Source of the DNA: Polyangia bacterium
Lineage (GTDB): Bacteria; Myxococcota_A; Polyangia; Nannocystales; Nannocystaceae
NCBI GenBank assembly: GCA_030429545.1
Contig: JAUIFF010000003.1
Location: forward strand, 372,001-436,000
DNA: 64,000 nucleotides
Reading direction: 5' to 3'
Positions 9,146-18,230 of the stretch are shown here, piece after piece. The notes under the pieces were generated by a model. That model was not told the DNA's origin, searched no databases, and worked only from the letters and a program-made list of their open reading frames with translations. Numbering within the stretch: the first letter of the stretch is position 1; every line of letters starts with the position of its first letter. Made by a program: the position numbers and the translations under genes.

Positions 9146-10254
9146 CATCGCCACGCTGGCTGGCAAGCGCGGCGGCGGTGTTATGTGCATGCACATGTAG
9201 TGGTGAGATCAACGGCGTCGACCTCGATGCGATCAACCTGCCACCGGGCTACACCATCTCGGTGTTTGCCGAGGTCGAGGCTGCCCGCTCATTGTGCCGC
9301 GCCCCCGGGGGAACGATTTTTGTCGGCTCACGAAAGACCGGCAAGGTCGTCGCCCTGACCGATGCCGATGGCGATGGCAGGGCCGAACGCACGCGCACGG
9401 TGGCCGAGGGCCTGCACGTGCCCAACGGGGTCGCGGTGCACAACGGCGACCTCTACATCGCCGAGCAATCCCGGGTAATCAAGCTCCCCGCTATCGAACA
9501 ACACCTCGACGACCCGCCCGCCCCGGTGGTGATCCGCGACGACCTCCCGACCGACGACCACCACGGGTGGAAATTTTTGGCATTTGGCCCCGACGGTTGG
9601 TTGTATGTACCAGTAGGTGCACCGTGCAATGTCTGCCTACGCGAGGACGACCCGCGCTACGCCAGCATCTTGCGCATGCGCCCCGACGGCAGTGAGCTCG
9701 AGATCTTCGCCGAGGGCGTGCGCAACACCGTGGGCTTTACCTGGCATCCCGAGACCGGCGAGATGTGGTTTACCGACAATGGCCGCGACCACCTAGGCGA
9801 CGACCTCCCGCCCGACGAGCTCAACCATGCTCCGACCGCAGGCCTGCATTTTGGCTTTCCCAACTGTCACGGCACCGACATCCGCGACGAGCAGTTCGGC
9901 GAGCTTGCGTGTTCGGAGTTTACCCCGGCGGCCCAGGAGCTCGGGCCCCATGTCGCCGCCCTCGGCCTGCGGTTTTACACCGGCGCAAACGTGCCACAGG
10001 AGCACCACGGCAAGTTGTTGATCGCCGAACATGGCTCGTGGAACCGCAGCGTGCCGATCGGCTATCGCATCACCGAGGTTCAACTCGATGGTGATACACC
10101 GATTTCCTACGACGTGTTCGCCGATGGCTGGCTGCGTGCCGATGGCAGTGCGTTGGGCCGCCCGGTCGACCTCGAGGTGCTGCCCGATGGCGCGCTGCTG
10201 GTTAGCGACGACGGTGCCGGATTGATCTACCGAATCGCCCCTCCGAGTGCCTAG
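9142..10254 (+). CDS. Secreted sorbosone/glucose dehydrogenase-like beta-propeller protein
   Basis: This 370-residue exported protein begins with a short signal sequence rich in Ala, Leu and Cys and possibly a lipobox (LCAC). The rest has the repeated beta-strand pattern of the glucose/sorbosone dehydrogenase family (six-bladed, PQQ-binding). Typical stretches are LPPGYTISVFA, ADGDGRAE, FGPDGWLYVP and AEHGSWNRS. Enzymes of this family oxidise sugars or aldoses in the periplasm with PQQ and calcium; no PQQ synthesis gene is visible, so cofactor use is inferred from family only. It starts on a GTG inside the end of the DUF4388 gene and ends 2 bases before the ABC ATPase, so the three look like one operon. 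Confidence 0.8.
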   Translation: MTSPRWLASAAAVLCACTCSGEINGVDLDAINLPPGYTISVFAEVEAARSLCRAPGGTIFVGSRKTGKVVALTDADGDGRAERTRTVAEGLHVPNGVAVHNGDLYIAEQSRVIKLPAIEQHLDDPPAPVVIRDDLPTDDHHGWKFLAFGPDGWLYVPVGAPCNVCLREDDPRYASILRMRPDGSELEIFAEGVRNTVGFTWHPETGEMWFTDNGRDHLGDDLPPDELNHAPTAGLHFGFPNCHGTDIRDEQFGELACSEFTPAAQELGPHVAALGLRFYTGANVPQEHHGKLLIAEHGSWNRSVPIGYRITEVQLDGDTPISYDVFADGWLRADGSALGRPVDLEVLPDGALLVSDDGAGLIYRIAPPSA

Positions 10255-10256
10255 GG

Positions 10257-11066
10257 ATGTCTCAACCTCCAACACCAAGCGTTGAAGCCCCGAACACCCT
10301 GACTGCGAGCGGGCTGACCCGCAGCTACGGTAACCAGTGCTTGTACAAGGAAATCGCGGTTTCGCTGCACCGCGGTGAGCTGCTCGCATTGGTCGGCCCC
10401 AACGGGGCTGGCAAATCGAGCCTGTTGCGGGAACTCGCCGGTTTGACGCCGGTCAGCCACGGACAGGTGACCCTTGGAAAAGACCCGCTCGACGCCTGGC
10501 CGCTCAAACATCGCGCGCAAATCCTCGCCTACCTCCCCCAGCAAACCCCGGTCGATCCGGAGCTGTTGGTGATCGATGTGGTCTCGCTCGGGCGCGCCCC
10601 GTACTGGCGCCCGCTCGCCCAACCAACCCCGGCCGACCAACGTGCGATTGCCGGCGCACTCGAGGCGGTGGGTATCACCTCGCTGCAACAACGGTCCGTC
10701 GGCAGCCTCAGCGGGGGCGAGCGCAAGCGGGTGATGCTGGCACGCATGCTGGCCACCCAGGCCGCGTTTTGCCTGCTCGACGAACCGACGGCGGCGCTCG
10801 ACATCGGTCATGCGATCGACTTTCTCGCGCTTTGCCGCAGTCTGTGCACGCGAAAAATCGGCATGCTGATCGCCCTACACGACCTCGATCTCGCGCGGCA
10901 GTTCGCCGACCGGGTGGTTTTGCTCCACGCCGATCGTGACGGCACCGCAACCGTTGGGACCGTGGCTCAAGTACTCACGCCCGAACGGATTGGCGAGGTA
11001 TTCGGCGTACAGACACGGTTGCTCGCAGGCCATCTGGTTTTTTCGCCGCGCCGAGAAGACCGTTGA
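10257..11066 (+). CDS. ABC transporter ATPase, FecE/BtuD type
   Basis: This 269-residue nucleotide-binding subunit has all expected motifs: Walker A GPNGAGKSS, Q-loop LPQQ, signature LSGGERKR, Walker B CLLDEP and the H-loop HDLD. The spacing and the motif SLGRAPYW downstream of the Q-loop are typical of ATPases for iron-siderophore, haem or cobalamin importers. No permease or binding protein is encoded beside it, so it is an orphan and must pair with subunits encoded elsewhere, or serve another role. It starts 2 bases after the sorbosone-dehydrogenase-like gene. The C-terminal tail (about 240-269) extends past the core domain. Confidence 0.9.
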   Translation: MSQPPTPSVEAPNTLTASGLTRSYGNQCLYKEIAVSLHRGELLALVGPNGAGKSSLLRELAGLTPVSHGQVTLGKDPLDAWPLKHRAQILAYLPQQTPVDPELLVIDVVSLGRAPYWRPLAQPTPADQRAIAGALEAVGITSLQQRSVGSLSGGERKRVMLARMLATQAAFCLLDEPTAALDIGHAIDFLALCRSLCTRKIGMLIALHDLDLARQFADRVVLLHADRDGTATVGTVAQVLTPERIGEVFGVQTRLLAGHLVFSPRREDR

Positions 11067-11184
11067 GACAGCTTTGAACGTGTCCCCACCGACGCGTTTG
11101 CCCGAGACCGCCCACGGGTGAATCCACAGACAAGCCGTCGTATGCTCTGGTCGCCACAGCCGCTTCGTCACCGACCGCGATTCC

Positions 11185-13725
11185 ATGCCTGCAGATAAAA
11201 AAACTCTCCTGGCCCAGGGTGGTTTGCCAGCACCCGCCGCACCGAGCTCGCCCGCCTCGCCCGCGATTGCCTCGACAATGGTCGCGCCCAACGGACCAGC
11301 CGCCATGCCGCTGCAAGCCACGGTTGCGCCGGCACGCGAGCCAACCCAGCGCGGTGCACCCAAGGTCAACGCGGCGAAAACCATGGCCGCCCCCCAGGCG
11401 ACGCGCACGGTCCTTCGCACCGAAGTTGCGACCAACAAAACCGTGGCCCGCGTAGGCGGTGTCGACGGGGTGACGACCGTTCCCGAGGCGGGTTTTGACG
11501 CCACGGTTGTCAGCTCCGAAAACCCCCCGATGGCCGATGTCGATCCGAGCTTGTACGGCCACAACCTCGAAGCCCGGCTCATGCAAAACCGCGGCGAGCC
11601 GATGCGAATCAACCGCTATGCCGTGTTGCGCAAACTCGGCGAGGGCGGCATGGGGATTGTGTTCTCCGCCTACGACGAGGAACTCGACCGGCGCGTGGCC
11701 ATCAAGCTGCTGTTGACGGCCGACCAACCGGGCACCCACGGACGCACGCGAATGATGCGTGAGGCCCAGGCCATGGCCAAACTCTCACACCCCAATGTCG
11801 TGCAGGTTTACGACGTCGGTGTGTTCGAAAACCAGATCTTCCTGGCCATGGAGTTCGTCAAGGGTCAGGACCTCGAGACCTGGTCTGAGCAGGGGCACCA
11901 CAGCTGGCAGAGCATTTTAGAGATGCATCTACAAGCAGCTCGCGGGCTTGCGGCCGCCCACGCTGTCGGCCTGGTCCACCGCGATTACAAGCCCGAAAAT
12001 GTGCTGGTTGGCAACGATGGGCGGGCCCGCGTTCTCGACTTTGGCCTCGCCCGGGCGACCCGCGAACTCGACGACCCGAGCCCGTCCTCCTCGATCGTTG
12101 GGGCCGTCAGCCTCACCCGCACCAGCGAACTCGAAACCGAACTGACGATCGCCGGGACGGTGATGGGCACCCCGGCCTATATGTCGCCGGAGCAACACAC
12201 CGGGGCGCCGACCGATGCCCGCAGCGACCAGTTTTCATTTTGCGTGGCGCTCTACAAAACCTTGTATCAGCAATCACCATTCGACGGAGATACACTGACC
12301 GAGCTGGCGATGAACGTGTGTGAGGGCGAGCTCAAGCCCCCGCCGAAGGACAGCCAGGTCCCCGCTTGGCTGTTTGACGTGCTCAAAAAGGGCATGGCAA
12401 CCGACCCGGATGAGCGCTACCCGTCGATGGACACGCTGATCGCTGCCCTGGCCCGCGACCTCGACGACGGGGTTGCCCTCACCGGCACGGTGCGCTGGCG
12501 CTGGCCCCTGATCGCGGCCGCCAGCCTGTTGGTCGCTGCGTTCTCCGTCTACACGCTACTCACCCAACCCGATCCGACGCCCGAGGAAATCACGATTGTC
12601 GAGCAACTGGTCCGCGAAGCCCGGGAGGCGGGCTCCCGCGCCCACTGGGTCTACCCCGACCCCGACGCGCTCGACGAAACCTCGCTGCTCAAGATCTACG
12701 CCCTCGAAAATCTCGAAGGGGCGGCCGACGAACTCGGTGACGAGGAGGCCCTGGCCCTACGTCAGGACTTTGCCACGACCCTCAAATCGCTTGGCGATCG
12801 CTACTGGGAAGACGAACGCACGCGGTCGATCGCCCGTGCCTATTACACGCAGTCGCTGATGTTCGACGAGCAAAACGAGGAACTTCGCCGGCGCACTGGA
12901 GCGTTGCTGACCCAGGTCGCAGCCGACCGCGAGCGGGCACTTCGCGGGGAGTTTACGCCCGAGGAACTCCAACACCTCGGCCTGCTGGCAGTCATGGCGA
13001 TGCCCGAAGAAAAGCGGGACGAAGCACTCGATGCCTGGGAGCAACAACAGGGACCCGACATCTTGCTTTCGGAGCAGGTCATGCTTGCCAGTGCGATGCC
13101 CAGCCGCAAACGTCGCAGGGGTTCGCGTGGCTCCGGCGTGGCAAAAACGGCTCCGGGAACCGACACCGATGCCGGTGAAGAGGCCGACGCCGAGCCAGAT
13201 ACAGACGCCAAAAGTGACGCGGTCGAACAGGAAATCGCCGATCCGCCCGAGACTCCGCCCACGACTGGCGGACACAAGGCCAAAACGTCGATCAAGATCG
13301 ACCGCAAGCCCAAGAAAAAGAAGGCGAGCGGAGATAGCAGCGAAGAGCCCGAGCAGGTGGTCGACGTCGGCCTCTCGAACGAACTGGCTGACAAGGGCGA
13401 GGCCGCTTTTGCCCGCGGCGCTTTCTCGGAGGCCGAGAAGCTGTTCAATCAATCGCTGAGCTACAACAACAAAAACGCCAGGTCGCTGATGGGCTTGAGC
13501 GATATCTCGTTTGAGCGCGGCAAACATCGGCAGTCTGTCAGTTACGCCAAAAAGGCCGTGCGCGCTGCTCCGCAAAACGCCAACTACCGCATCAAACTCG
13601 GCGACGCCTACTTCAAAACCCTGCGCTATGAGGACGCCCGCAAGGCCTACGAAAAAGCCAAGAGCCTGGGCTCGACCAAGGCCGACGGGCGACTTCGCAA
13701 GGTCGAGGAACGGCTCGGCGGGTAG
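11185..13725 (+). CDS. Ser/Thr protein kinase with transmembrane helix and TPR repeats
   Basis: This 846-residue Hanks-type kinase has a Thr/Ala-rich N-terminal extension of about 145 residues, then the kinase domain (about 147-420). The glycine loop is GEGGMG, followed by the VAIKLL lysine, the catalytic loop HRDYKPEN with Asp267, the DFGLA metal site and the SPEQ activation-segment motif. The substrate is unknown. One transmembrane helix (about 436-456) places the C-terminal half outside the cytoplasm or within the membrane-distal side. That half has charged low-complexity sequence (about 640-720) and TPR repeats (about 730-846). The unusual Tyr in HRDYK replaces the more common Leu but leaves the catalytic residues intact. 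Confidence 0.9.
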   Translation: MPADKKTLLAQGGLPAPAAPSSPASPAIASTMVAPNGPAAMPLQATVAPAREPTQRGAPKVNAAKTMAAPQATRTVLRTEVATNKTVARVGGVDGVTTVPEAGFDATVVSSENPPMADVDPSLYGHNLEARLMQNRGEPMRINRYAVLRKLGEGGMGIVFSAYDEELDRRVAIKLLLTADQPGTHGRTRMMREAQAMAKLSHPNVVQVYDVGVFENQIFLAMEFVKGQDLETWSEQGHHSWQSILEMHLQAARGLAAAHAVGLVHRDYKPENVLVGNDGRARVLDFGLARATRELDDPSPSSSIVGAVSLTRTSELETELTIAGTVMGTPAYMSPEQHTGAPTDARSDQFSFCVALYKTLYQQSPFDGDTLTELAMNVCEGELKPPPKDSQVPAWLFDVLKKGMATDPDERYPSMDTLIAALARDLDDGVALTGTVRWRWPLIAAASLLVAAFSVYTLLTQPDPTPEEITIVEQLVREAREAGSRAHWVYPDPDALDETSLLKIYALENLEGAADELGDEEALALRQDFATTLKSLGDRYWEDERTRSIARAYYTQSLMFDEQNEELRRRTGALLTQVAADRERALRGEFTPEELQHLGLLAVMAMPEEKRDEALDAWEQQQGPDILLSEQVMLASAMPSRKRRRGSRGSGVAKTAPGTDTDAGEEADAEPDTDAKSDAVEQEIADPPETPPTTGGHKAKTSIKIDRKPKKKKASGDSSEEPEQVVDVGLSNELADKGEAAFARGAFSEAEKLFNQSLSYNNKNARSLMGLSDISFERGKHRQSVSYAKKAVRAAPQNANYRIKLGDAYFKTLRYEDARKAYEKAKSLGSTKADGRLRKVEERLGG

Positions 13726-13764
13726 CGTCCATTTGCCACTGCAACTTCTTCCGTAGCGACTGCC

Positions 13765-14985
13765 ATGGCTGCCGTGTTACCGTCCTTGAAGATGCGTCGA
13801 TTGTTCTCGCTCGCGCTGACAACCTCACTCCTGTGTACGTGGTCGTTGCCGACTGCGCTGGCACAGGGCGTCGAATCTGTCCAACCAGACACGGCGGAGC
13901 CGGGCGCTGACGAAGGCGATGATGTCGAAGCAGATGTCAGCGATGACGGGGGTGAAGACGCTGGCGAGGACAGTAGCGAAGATGATGTATCTACAGATTC
14001 TTCGGAGGCCAGCCCAACCCCAACCGCGACGACCGCCCCAGCGACCACCGGCGAAAGCGACATCACGATTGCCGTGTTGCCGATCCTGGTCAGTGGCGAA
14101 CTCGCCGAAGCTGTCCGCCAGCGCCTGTTTGAGTCGTTGCGTCGGGGCCTGCAACGCGGACAATTTGGTCTGGCCAACCAAGCCACCATCGACGAAGTCG
14201 CCCGCACCGGTTGTGCCGACCAAATCTGCTACCGCAAGATCCGCAACCGCACCAAAAGCTCCTATATCGTCCGTACGTTCGTCACCATCTCAGACCGCGA
14301 CTACATCATTCACCTCGACCTCGTCGACGTTGAGGAGAACGAGGTCGTCGCCTCGAGCGAAGAAACCTGTGAGGTCTGTGGTGCGTCCGAGGTCGGTGCC
14401 GTGCTCGATGCTCAGGCCGCGCAGTTTCGGACCAAACTAGAGGCGCTGATCAAAGAGCCGCCGATGGTCGTCGTCAACTCGGACCCCAAGGGAGCGTTGG
14501 TCACGATCGACAACGTCGTCGTTGGTGTGACCCCACTCGAGCGCAAGGTCTTGCCCGGCGAGCATGTCATTCGCGTGTCGACCGACGGGTTTGTCCCCGA
14601 AGAGCGCGAGCTTGTATCGGTCGCGGGGGTGCGTGAGACCGTGGCCGTTGAGATGGCCCGCACACCCCAGAGCATTCGCAACCGCAAACTCGGCGTTGGG
14701 TTTGTCGCCTCGGGTGTCCCGATTTTGGTCGGGGGCATTGTCACCACCGCACTCGACATCCAATTTTGCCACCCCGACAACATGGGCCTAGCCCCGGACA
14801 ACGCAGGAAACTGCCCGTTCTTGGCTCGAACCGCCGTGTTTGGAGCCCCAATTATTGGTGTTGGTGCGGTCCTCACAACCCTTGGTGCGGTATTGTTGTA
14901 TCGGCAAAAAAATCGGCAAAAAGGCAAGAAAAGCCTACGTGCTGGCGTCTCACCCACGGGTGTTTCGCTCAGTGGCCGATTCTAG
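13765..14985 (+). CDS. Secreted PEGA-domain protein
   Basis: This 406-residue protein has a signal peptide cleaved after about Ala33, an acidic, Ser/Thr-rich stretch (about 38-95), and an alpha/beta region (about 98-220) with two Cys pairs (ADQICY and CEVCGAS). A PEGA domain follows (about 230-300), recognised by the pattern SDPKGALVTIDN and VTPLERKVLPGEH. Two hydrophobic segments near the C terminus (about 312-332 and 352-376) anchor it in a membrane. PEGA domains are small surface-associated beta folds of unknown ligand. It lies 39 bases after the TPR kinase gene and may be cotranscribed. The start may be Met10 (13792), which gives a neater signal peptide. Confidence 0.75.
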   Translation: MAAVLPSLKMRRLFSLALTTSLLCTWSLPTALAQGVESVQPDTAEPGADEGDDVEADVSDDGGEDAGEDSSEDDVSTDSSEASPTPTATTAPATTGESDITIAVLPILVSGELAEAVRQRLFESLRRGLQRGQFGLANQATIDEVARTGCADQICYRKIRNRTKSSYIVRTFVTISDRDYIIHLDLVDVEENEVVASSEETCEVCGASEVGAVLDAQAAQFRTKLEALIKEPPMVVVNSDPKGALVTIDNVVVGVTPLERKVLPGEHVIRVSTDGFVPEERELVSVAGVRETVAVEMARTPQSIRNRKLGVGFVASGVPILVGGIVTTALDIQFCHPDNMGLAPDNAGNCPFLARTAVFGAPIIGVGAVLTTLGAVLLYRQKNRQKGKKSLRAGVSPTGVSLSGRF

Positions 14986-15010
14986 GCCGGCAAACGTGTG
15001 GTCGGCCTAG
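14983..15010. other. Inverted repeat between convergent genes
   Basis: CTAGGCCG at the end of the PEGA gene pairs with CGGCCTAG after a 12-13-base spacer. There is no T-run, so it is at best a weak two-way terminator for the PEGA and vWA genes that converge here. Confidence 0.35.
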
Positions 15011-15047
15011 ATCGCATCGTCGGTGTATACACATGGACACCGGTGAG

Positions 15048-16253
15048 CTAGTCGCCCGGTAAGATGCCACAAACGGTGACCTCGCCACCGAGCTCGATCA
15101 AGCGGTCGCAGGCAAACCCGCAAAAGATCAGGCGCGTGCCGTCGGGCGTCTCGTCGATCTCGACCCCATCAGCCTCGGCGCACGACTCGTCTTCGCCGAG
15201 AAACACGTCGTTTTCAAACATAAACGAGATGTCGAAATCGGGGGCAAACGGCGGGAAAAACGGCAGACGGATGTCGCAATAAAGTTGGCGCGCGAGCTTG
15301 TGGGCTTGGATCGATATGTCGTTGTGACCGGCGATCAGGCGGTACTCACCGGTCCCACCAGCGTCGGCGAGTGTCATCAGTGCGTCCTCGGAGGGCCACG
15401 ACGCTTCGATTTCTGGGTGCATGTACTCGGCCGCGGGTTTGTTCGTCCCGATACCGACGACGAAGGTGCGAATGCCTTCGTTATCGGCGTGCTCTTCGAC
15501 GATGCCTTCGACCTCGTAGTCGGGCATCATAAACGCCTGCATGCTGTCATCCGGATCTACGTTCTTCGGACAGTTGGGTGCGCCATCGGTGATCACAATC
15601 GCTGCGTTGCGGTGAGATGGGCCGGTTTCGAGTAACGGGTAGACATCCTCTTCTAGGGCCTTGCGCAACGGCGAGGCGCCGGCGAGGGGCTGTCCTCCGA
15701 GTGCGTTGAGGGCAACATCACCATCTTCTGGCAGGCGCTCCGGGGGACCTTCGACGTCGCAGTACTCTTCAAAATATGAGGGTGTAATCGGCGGATCTTC
15801 CTGGGGATAGCTGCGCAGGCCTGTTTCGACGAGGTCACCATAGTTACCGTGGAGCGTATCGCCGAGCTCTTCGGCAAACATCGTCGTCAACTCCCAATGG
15901 GTAAACTGGCCGATGTATTCGGTCCCCATCGACTTGGAACGATCGACCACCAACATCACCTTGGGCGTCGGCAGCGGAATCGTTTGGCAATCTTCGACCC
16001 AGCCCTCGGTCTCCGTCTCCGTCTCCGTCGAGTCGACATTCGTCTCGCCAGACGAGCTCGAACCGGTCGTCTCATCGATGGTGGCAACCTCAGTGGTCGA
16101 GATATCGGTGGTCGAGATGTCGGAGGTTGAGACGTCGGTCGTGACATCCGTCGGGCGCTCGCCGGTCTCGTCGGCACCATGGGAGGGATTTTTAACGGCA
16201 CAGCCAGCAATAAAGCTAAACGTTAGGCATAAAAATGTTCGGTCATGTAACAC
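15048..16253 (-). CDS. vWA-domain lipoprotein with Thr/Ser/Asp linker
   Basis: This 401-residue exported lipoprotein has a short signal peptide with lipobox FIAGC. A linker of about 60 residues is built from repeated Asp-X-Ser/Thr-Thr units and a Thr-Glu run. A von Willebrand A domain (about 95-320) follows, with the metal-site motif DRSKSMG. Cysteines flank the domain, and the last 70 residues contain more Cys (CDIRL, CGFACD), so disulfides are likely. Ser/Thr/Asp linkers of this kind are common in secreted proteins of Nannocystineae and other myxobacteria. The start codon is GTG at 16253; no clear ribosome site is visible. Ligand unknown. Confidence 0.75.
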   Translation of the reverse strand: MLHDRTFLCLTFSFIAGCAVKNPSHGADETGERPTDVTTDVSTSDISTTDISTTEVATIDETTGSSSSGETNVDSTETETETEGWVEDCQTIPLPTPKVMLVVDRSKSMGTEYIGQFTHWELTTMFAEELGDTLHGNYGDLVETGLRSYPQEDPPITPSYFEEYCDVEGPPERLPEDGDVALNALGGQPLAGASPLRKALEEDVYPLLETGPSHRNAAIVITDGAPNCPKNVDPDDSMQAFMMPDYEVEGIVEEHADNEGIRTFVVGIGTNKPAAEYMHPEIEASWPSEDALMTLADAGGTGEYRLIAGHNDISIQAHKLARQLYCDIRLPFFPPFAPDFDISFMFENDVFLGEDESCAEADGVEIDETPDGTRLIFCGFACDRLIELGGEVTVCGILPGD

Positions 16254-16534
16254 CGTGCGAGACTATCAAACCCTCCACATATGTGACATTCTCAATAATC
16301 AAATTCGCGCACACCGAAAATATTTCGTCAACCCTACATAAAACTACACCCAGAAAATATATGATTTTTATATGCTTTTACGATCAAAAATTTTCGAACA
16401 TATTTTTTACCTATTAAATGCATTTTTTGCGTTAACACATTGCGGCTTTCCCGTGCATCTTGGGTTCGCACACTCCACCCCTGGTAGCCCACCAACCTGA
16501 CCAAACAAACAGGTCACGAAAGCAGCACTGTTCT
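16254..16534. promoter_or_regulatory. AT-rich divergent promoter region
   Basis: Between the divergent vWA and NtrC-like genes lies a stretch (about 16255-16440) of strikingly low G+C with many A/T runs, in sharp contrast to the GC-rich surroundings. It surely holds promoters for both genes. Exact boxes cannot be assigned by eye. A small palindrome CACATATGTG lies at about 16276-16285. Confidence 0.6.
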
Positions 16535-17938
16535 ATGTCTTCCTCCCACCAACCAGTCCGCGTACTCGTCTGTGACGACGAGCCAGCCGCCCGCTCCGCC
16601 CTGGCGGAAATGTTGCGCGATGAGGGCTACGAAGTGCAGTCAGCCGCCGATGGCTACAAGGCACTCGGCAAAACCGACTCCTGGGAACCCGATGTCCTGA
16701 TCACCGACGTGCATATGCCCGCACTCGGCGGCATCGAGCTCATGACCAAGCTGCGCGAGAAGTTCCCAGATGTCGCCGTGGTGGTCATGACCGGCTTTGG
16801 CTCGGTCGAGGGGGCCGTCGAGGCCATGCACCTCGGTGCCGACGACTACCTCAGCAAACCGATCCACTTTCCCCAGCTGCTGATGGTCCTGCGCCGGGTG
16901 ATTCAACACCGGGCACTGCAACGCGAAACCCAACAGCTGCGCGACGCCCTGCGCGAGCGCACGGCCGAGGAATCGTCGGAACTTATTGGCCAGTCGCGGG
17001 CATTTCGCGAGCTGCTCGACCTCGTCCGACAAATTGCAGATGCACCGGCCTCGGTGTTGATCCTCGGCGAAACCGGTACCGGCAAACGCACCCTCGCCGA
17101 ACTCGTCCACCGCTGGAGCCCACGCAAGGACGCTGCCTTTACAACCCTGCGCTGCTCCGCCGGCGACGAAAAAACCCTCGAACGCGAGCTGTTTGGCGAA
17201 GAGTCGGCCGGCAATACGATCTACGCCGGAGCGATCGAGAAGTCCGAGGGCGGCACCCTGTACCTCCCAGACATCACGGCGCTGCCCATGTCGCTGCAGG
17301 CCCGGCTGTTGCAGTTTGTTCAGGAGCGCCGGTTTAAGCGGGTTGGGGGAAGCGAGTATATACAAGCAGATGTCCGGATCGTCAGCGCCTCCGACCAGGA
17401 ACTCGGGCGTGCGGTACAAAACGGAACCTTCCGCGAAGACCTGTCCTACCGCCTCAATGTCGTCACCCTGCGCACGCCTTCGCTGCGGGAGCGGCGTGAG
17501 GACATCGCCCTGCTCGCCACCAAATTCCTGCGAAAGTTTGCCCGCCAAAGCGGCAAGGCGATCGCCGGGTTTAGCGAGCGCACCCTCGGGATCCTCCTCG
17601 ACTTCGATTGGCCGGGCAACATCCGCCAACTAGAGCAGTCGATCGAACGTGCGGTGGTGATGGCACGCAGTGCCGAACTCGCCCCCCGCGACCTCCCACG
17701 CGAGCTTTTGACCCGCAGCCGCGACAACGGTTCGGTGCCGGTGATCCCCGGCTCGTCGCTGCGAGAGATCGAACGCTACGCAATCTTGCGAACCCTCGAG
17801 CATGTCGGCGGAAGCACCAGCAAAGCCGCCAAAATCCTCGGCATCTCGCCCCGCAAAATTCAATACCGTCTCAACGAGTATCGCATCACCCCGCAATCTG
17901 GCCTGCCCTCGGTCACGCGCCCGTCGGCGAGTAGCTAG
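16535..17938 (+). CDS. NtrC-family response regulator with degenerate AAA+ domain
   Basis: This 467-residue protein has a receiver domain (about 5-125; acidic pair DD, phospho-acceptor Asp58, conserved SKP lysine), an AAA+ domain (about 150-385) and a Fis-type helix-turn-helix (about 410-450; STSKAAKILGISPRK). Walker A is intact (GETGTGK). The segment that should carry the sigma54-contact loop GAFTGA reads GNTIYAGAIEKS, and the Walker B LFLDE is replaced by LYLPD. It therefore probably cannot activate sigma54 RNA polymerase in the usual way and may act as a DNA-binding repressor or a sigma70-type regulator. The ATG at 16535 begins the receiver domain; a TTG at 16460 would add 25 unlikely residues. 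Confidence 0.85.
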   Translation: MSSSHQPVRVLVCDDEPAARSALAEMLRDEGYEVQSAADGYKALGKTDSWEPDVLITDVHMPALGGIELMTKLREKFPDVAVVVMTGFGSVEGAVEAMHLGADDYLSKPIHFPQLLMVLRRVIQHRALQRETQQLRDALRERTAEESSELIGQSRAFRELLDLVRQIADAPASVLILGETGTGKRTLAELVHRWSPRKDAAFTTLRCSAGDEKTLERELFGEESAGNTIYAGAIEKSEGGTLYLPDITALPMSLQARLLQFVQERRFKRVGGSEYIQADVRIVSASDQELGRAVQNGTFREDLSYRLNVVTLRTPSLRERREDIALLATKFLRKFARQSGKAIAGFSERTLGILLDFDWPGNIRQLEQSIERAVVMARSAELAPRDLPRELLTRSRDNGSVPVIPGSSLREIERYAILRTLEHVGGSTSKAAKILGISPRKIQYRLNEYRITPQSGLPSVTRPSASS

Positions 17939-17949
17939 GCAATCATTGT

Positions 17950-18205
17950 ATCAACAACTTCAAACCGCGGGCTTCGGCTCGCGGTTTTGTTGTCGCCGCA
18001 GGTAGCCGATTTCAAACCGCGGGCTTCGGCTCGCGGCTTTGTTGTCGCCGCTGGCAAACCGCTGAATTCAGATCGCGGGGTCGTTGTCGCCGCAAGTAAC
18101 CAACTTCAAACCGCTGACCTCGGCTCGCGGCTTTGTTGTCGCCGCAAGTAACCAACTTCAAACCGCTGGCTTCGGCTCGTGGGTTCGCGGCTTTAACACC
18201 CGTTG
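17950..18205 (+). repeat. Tandem array of 52-bp terminator-like units
   Basis: Four near-complete units and one shortened unit follow each other, with the shared word CAAACCGC beginning near 17961, 18013, 18107 and 18159 and the shortened unit near 18067. Each full unit holds the hairpin CCGCG...TTCGG...CGCGG followed by TTTGTTGTCGCCGC. The first is a good terminator. The later ones have lost part of the T-run or the stem. Confidence 0.8.
17962..17990 (+). terminator. Intrinsic terminator with UUCG loop
   Basis: AAACCGCG pairs with CGCGGTTT around a TTCG-closed loop, followed by TTTTGTTGT. It lies 24 bases past the stop of the NtrC-like gene and is the first unit of a tandem array. Confidence 0.85.
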
Positions 18206-18230
18206 GCCACTCCCTGTTACCATCGCCGGC

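Noticed and set aside
9183..9196. TGTGCATGCACATG as a further copy of the palindrome
   Set aside because: It is a palindromic word but does not fit TGYANNTRCA at any register, so it was left out of the count.
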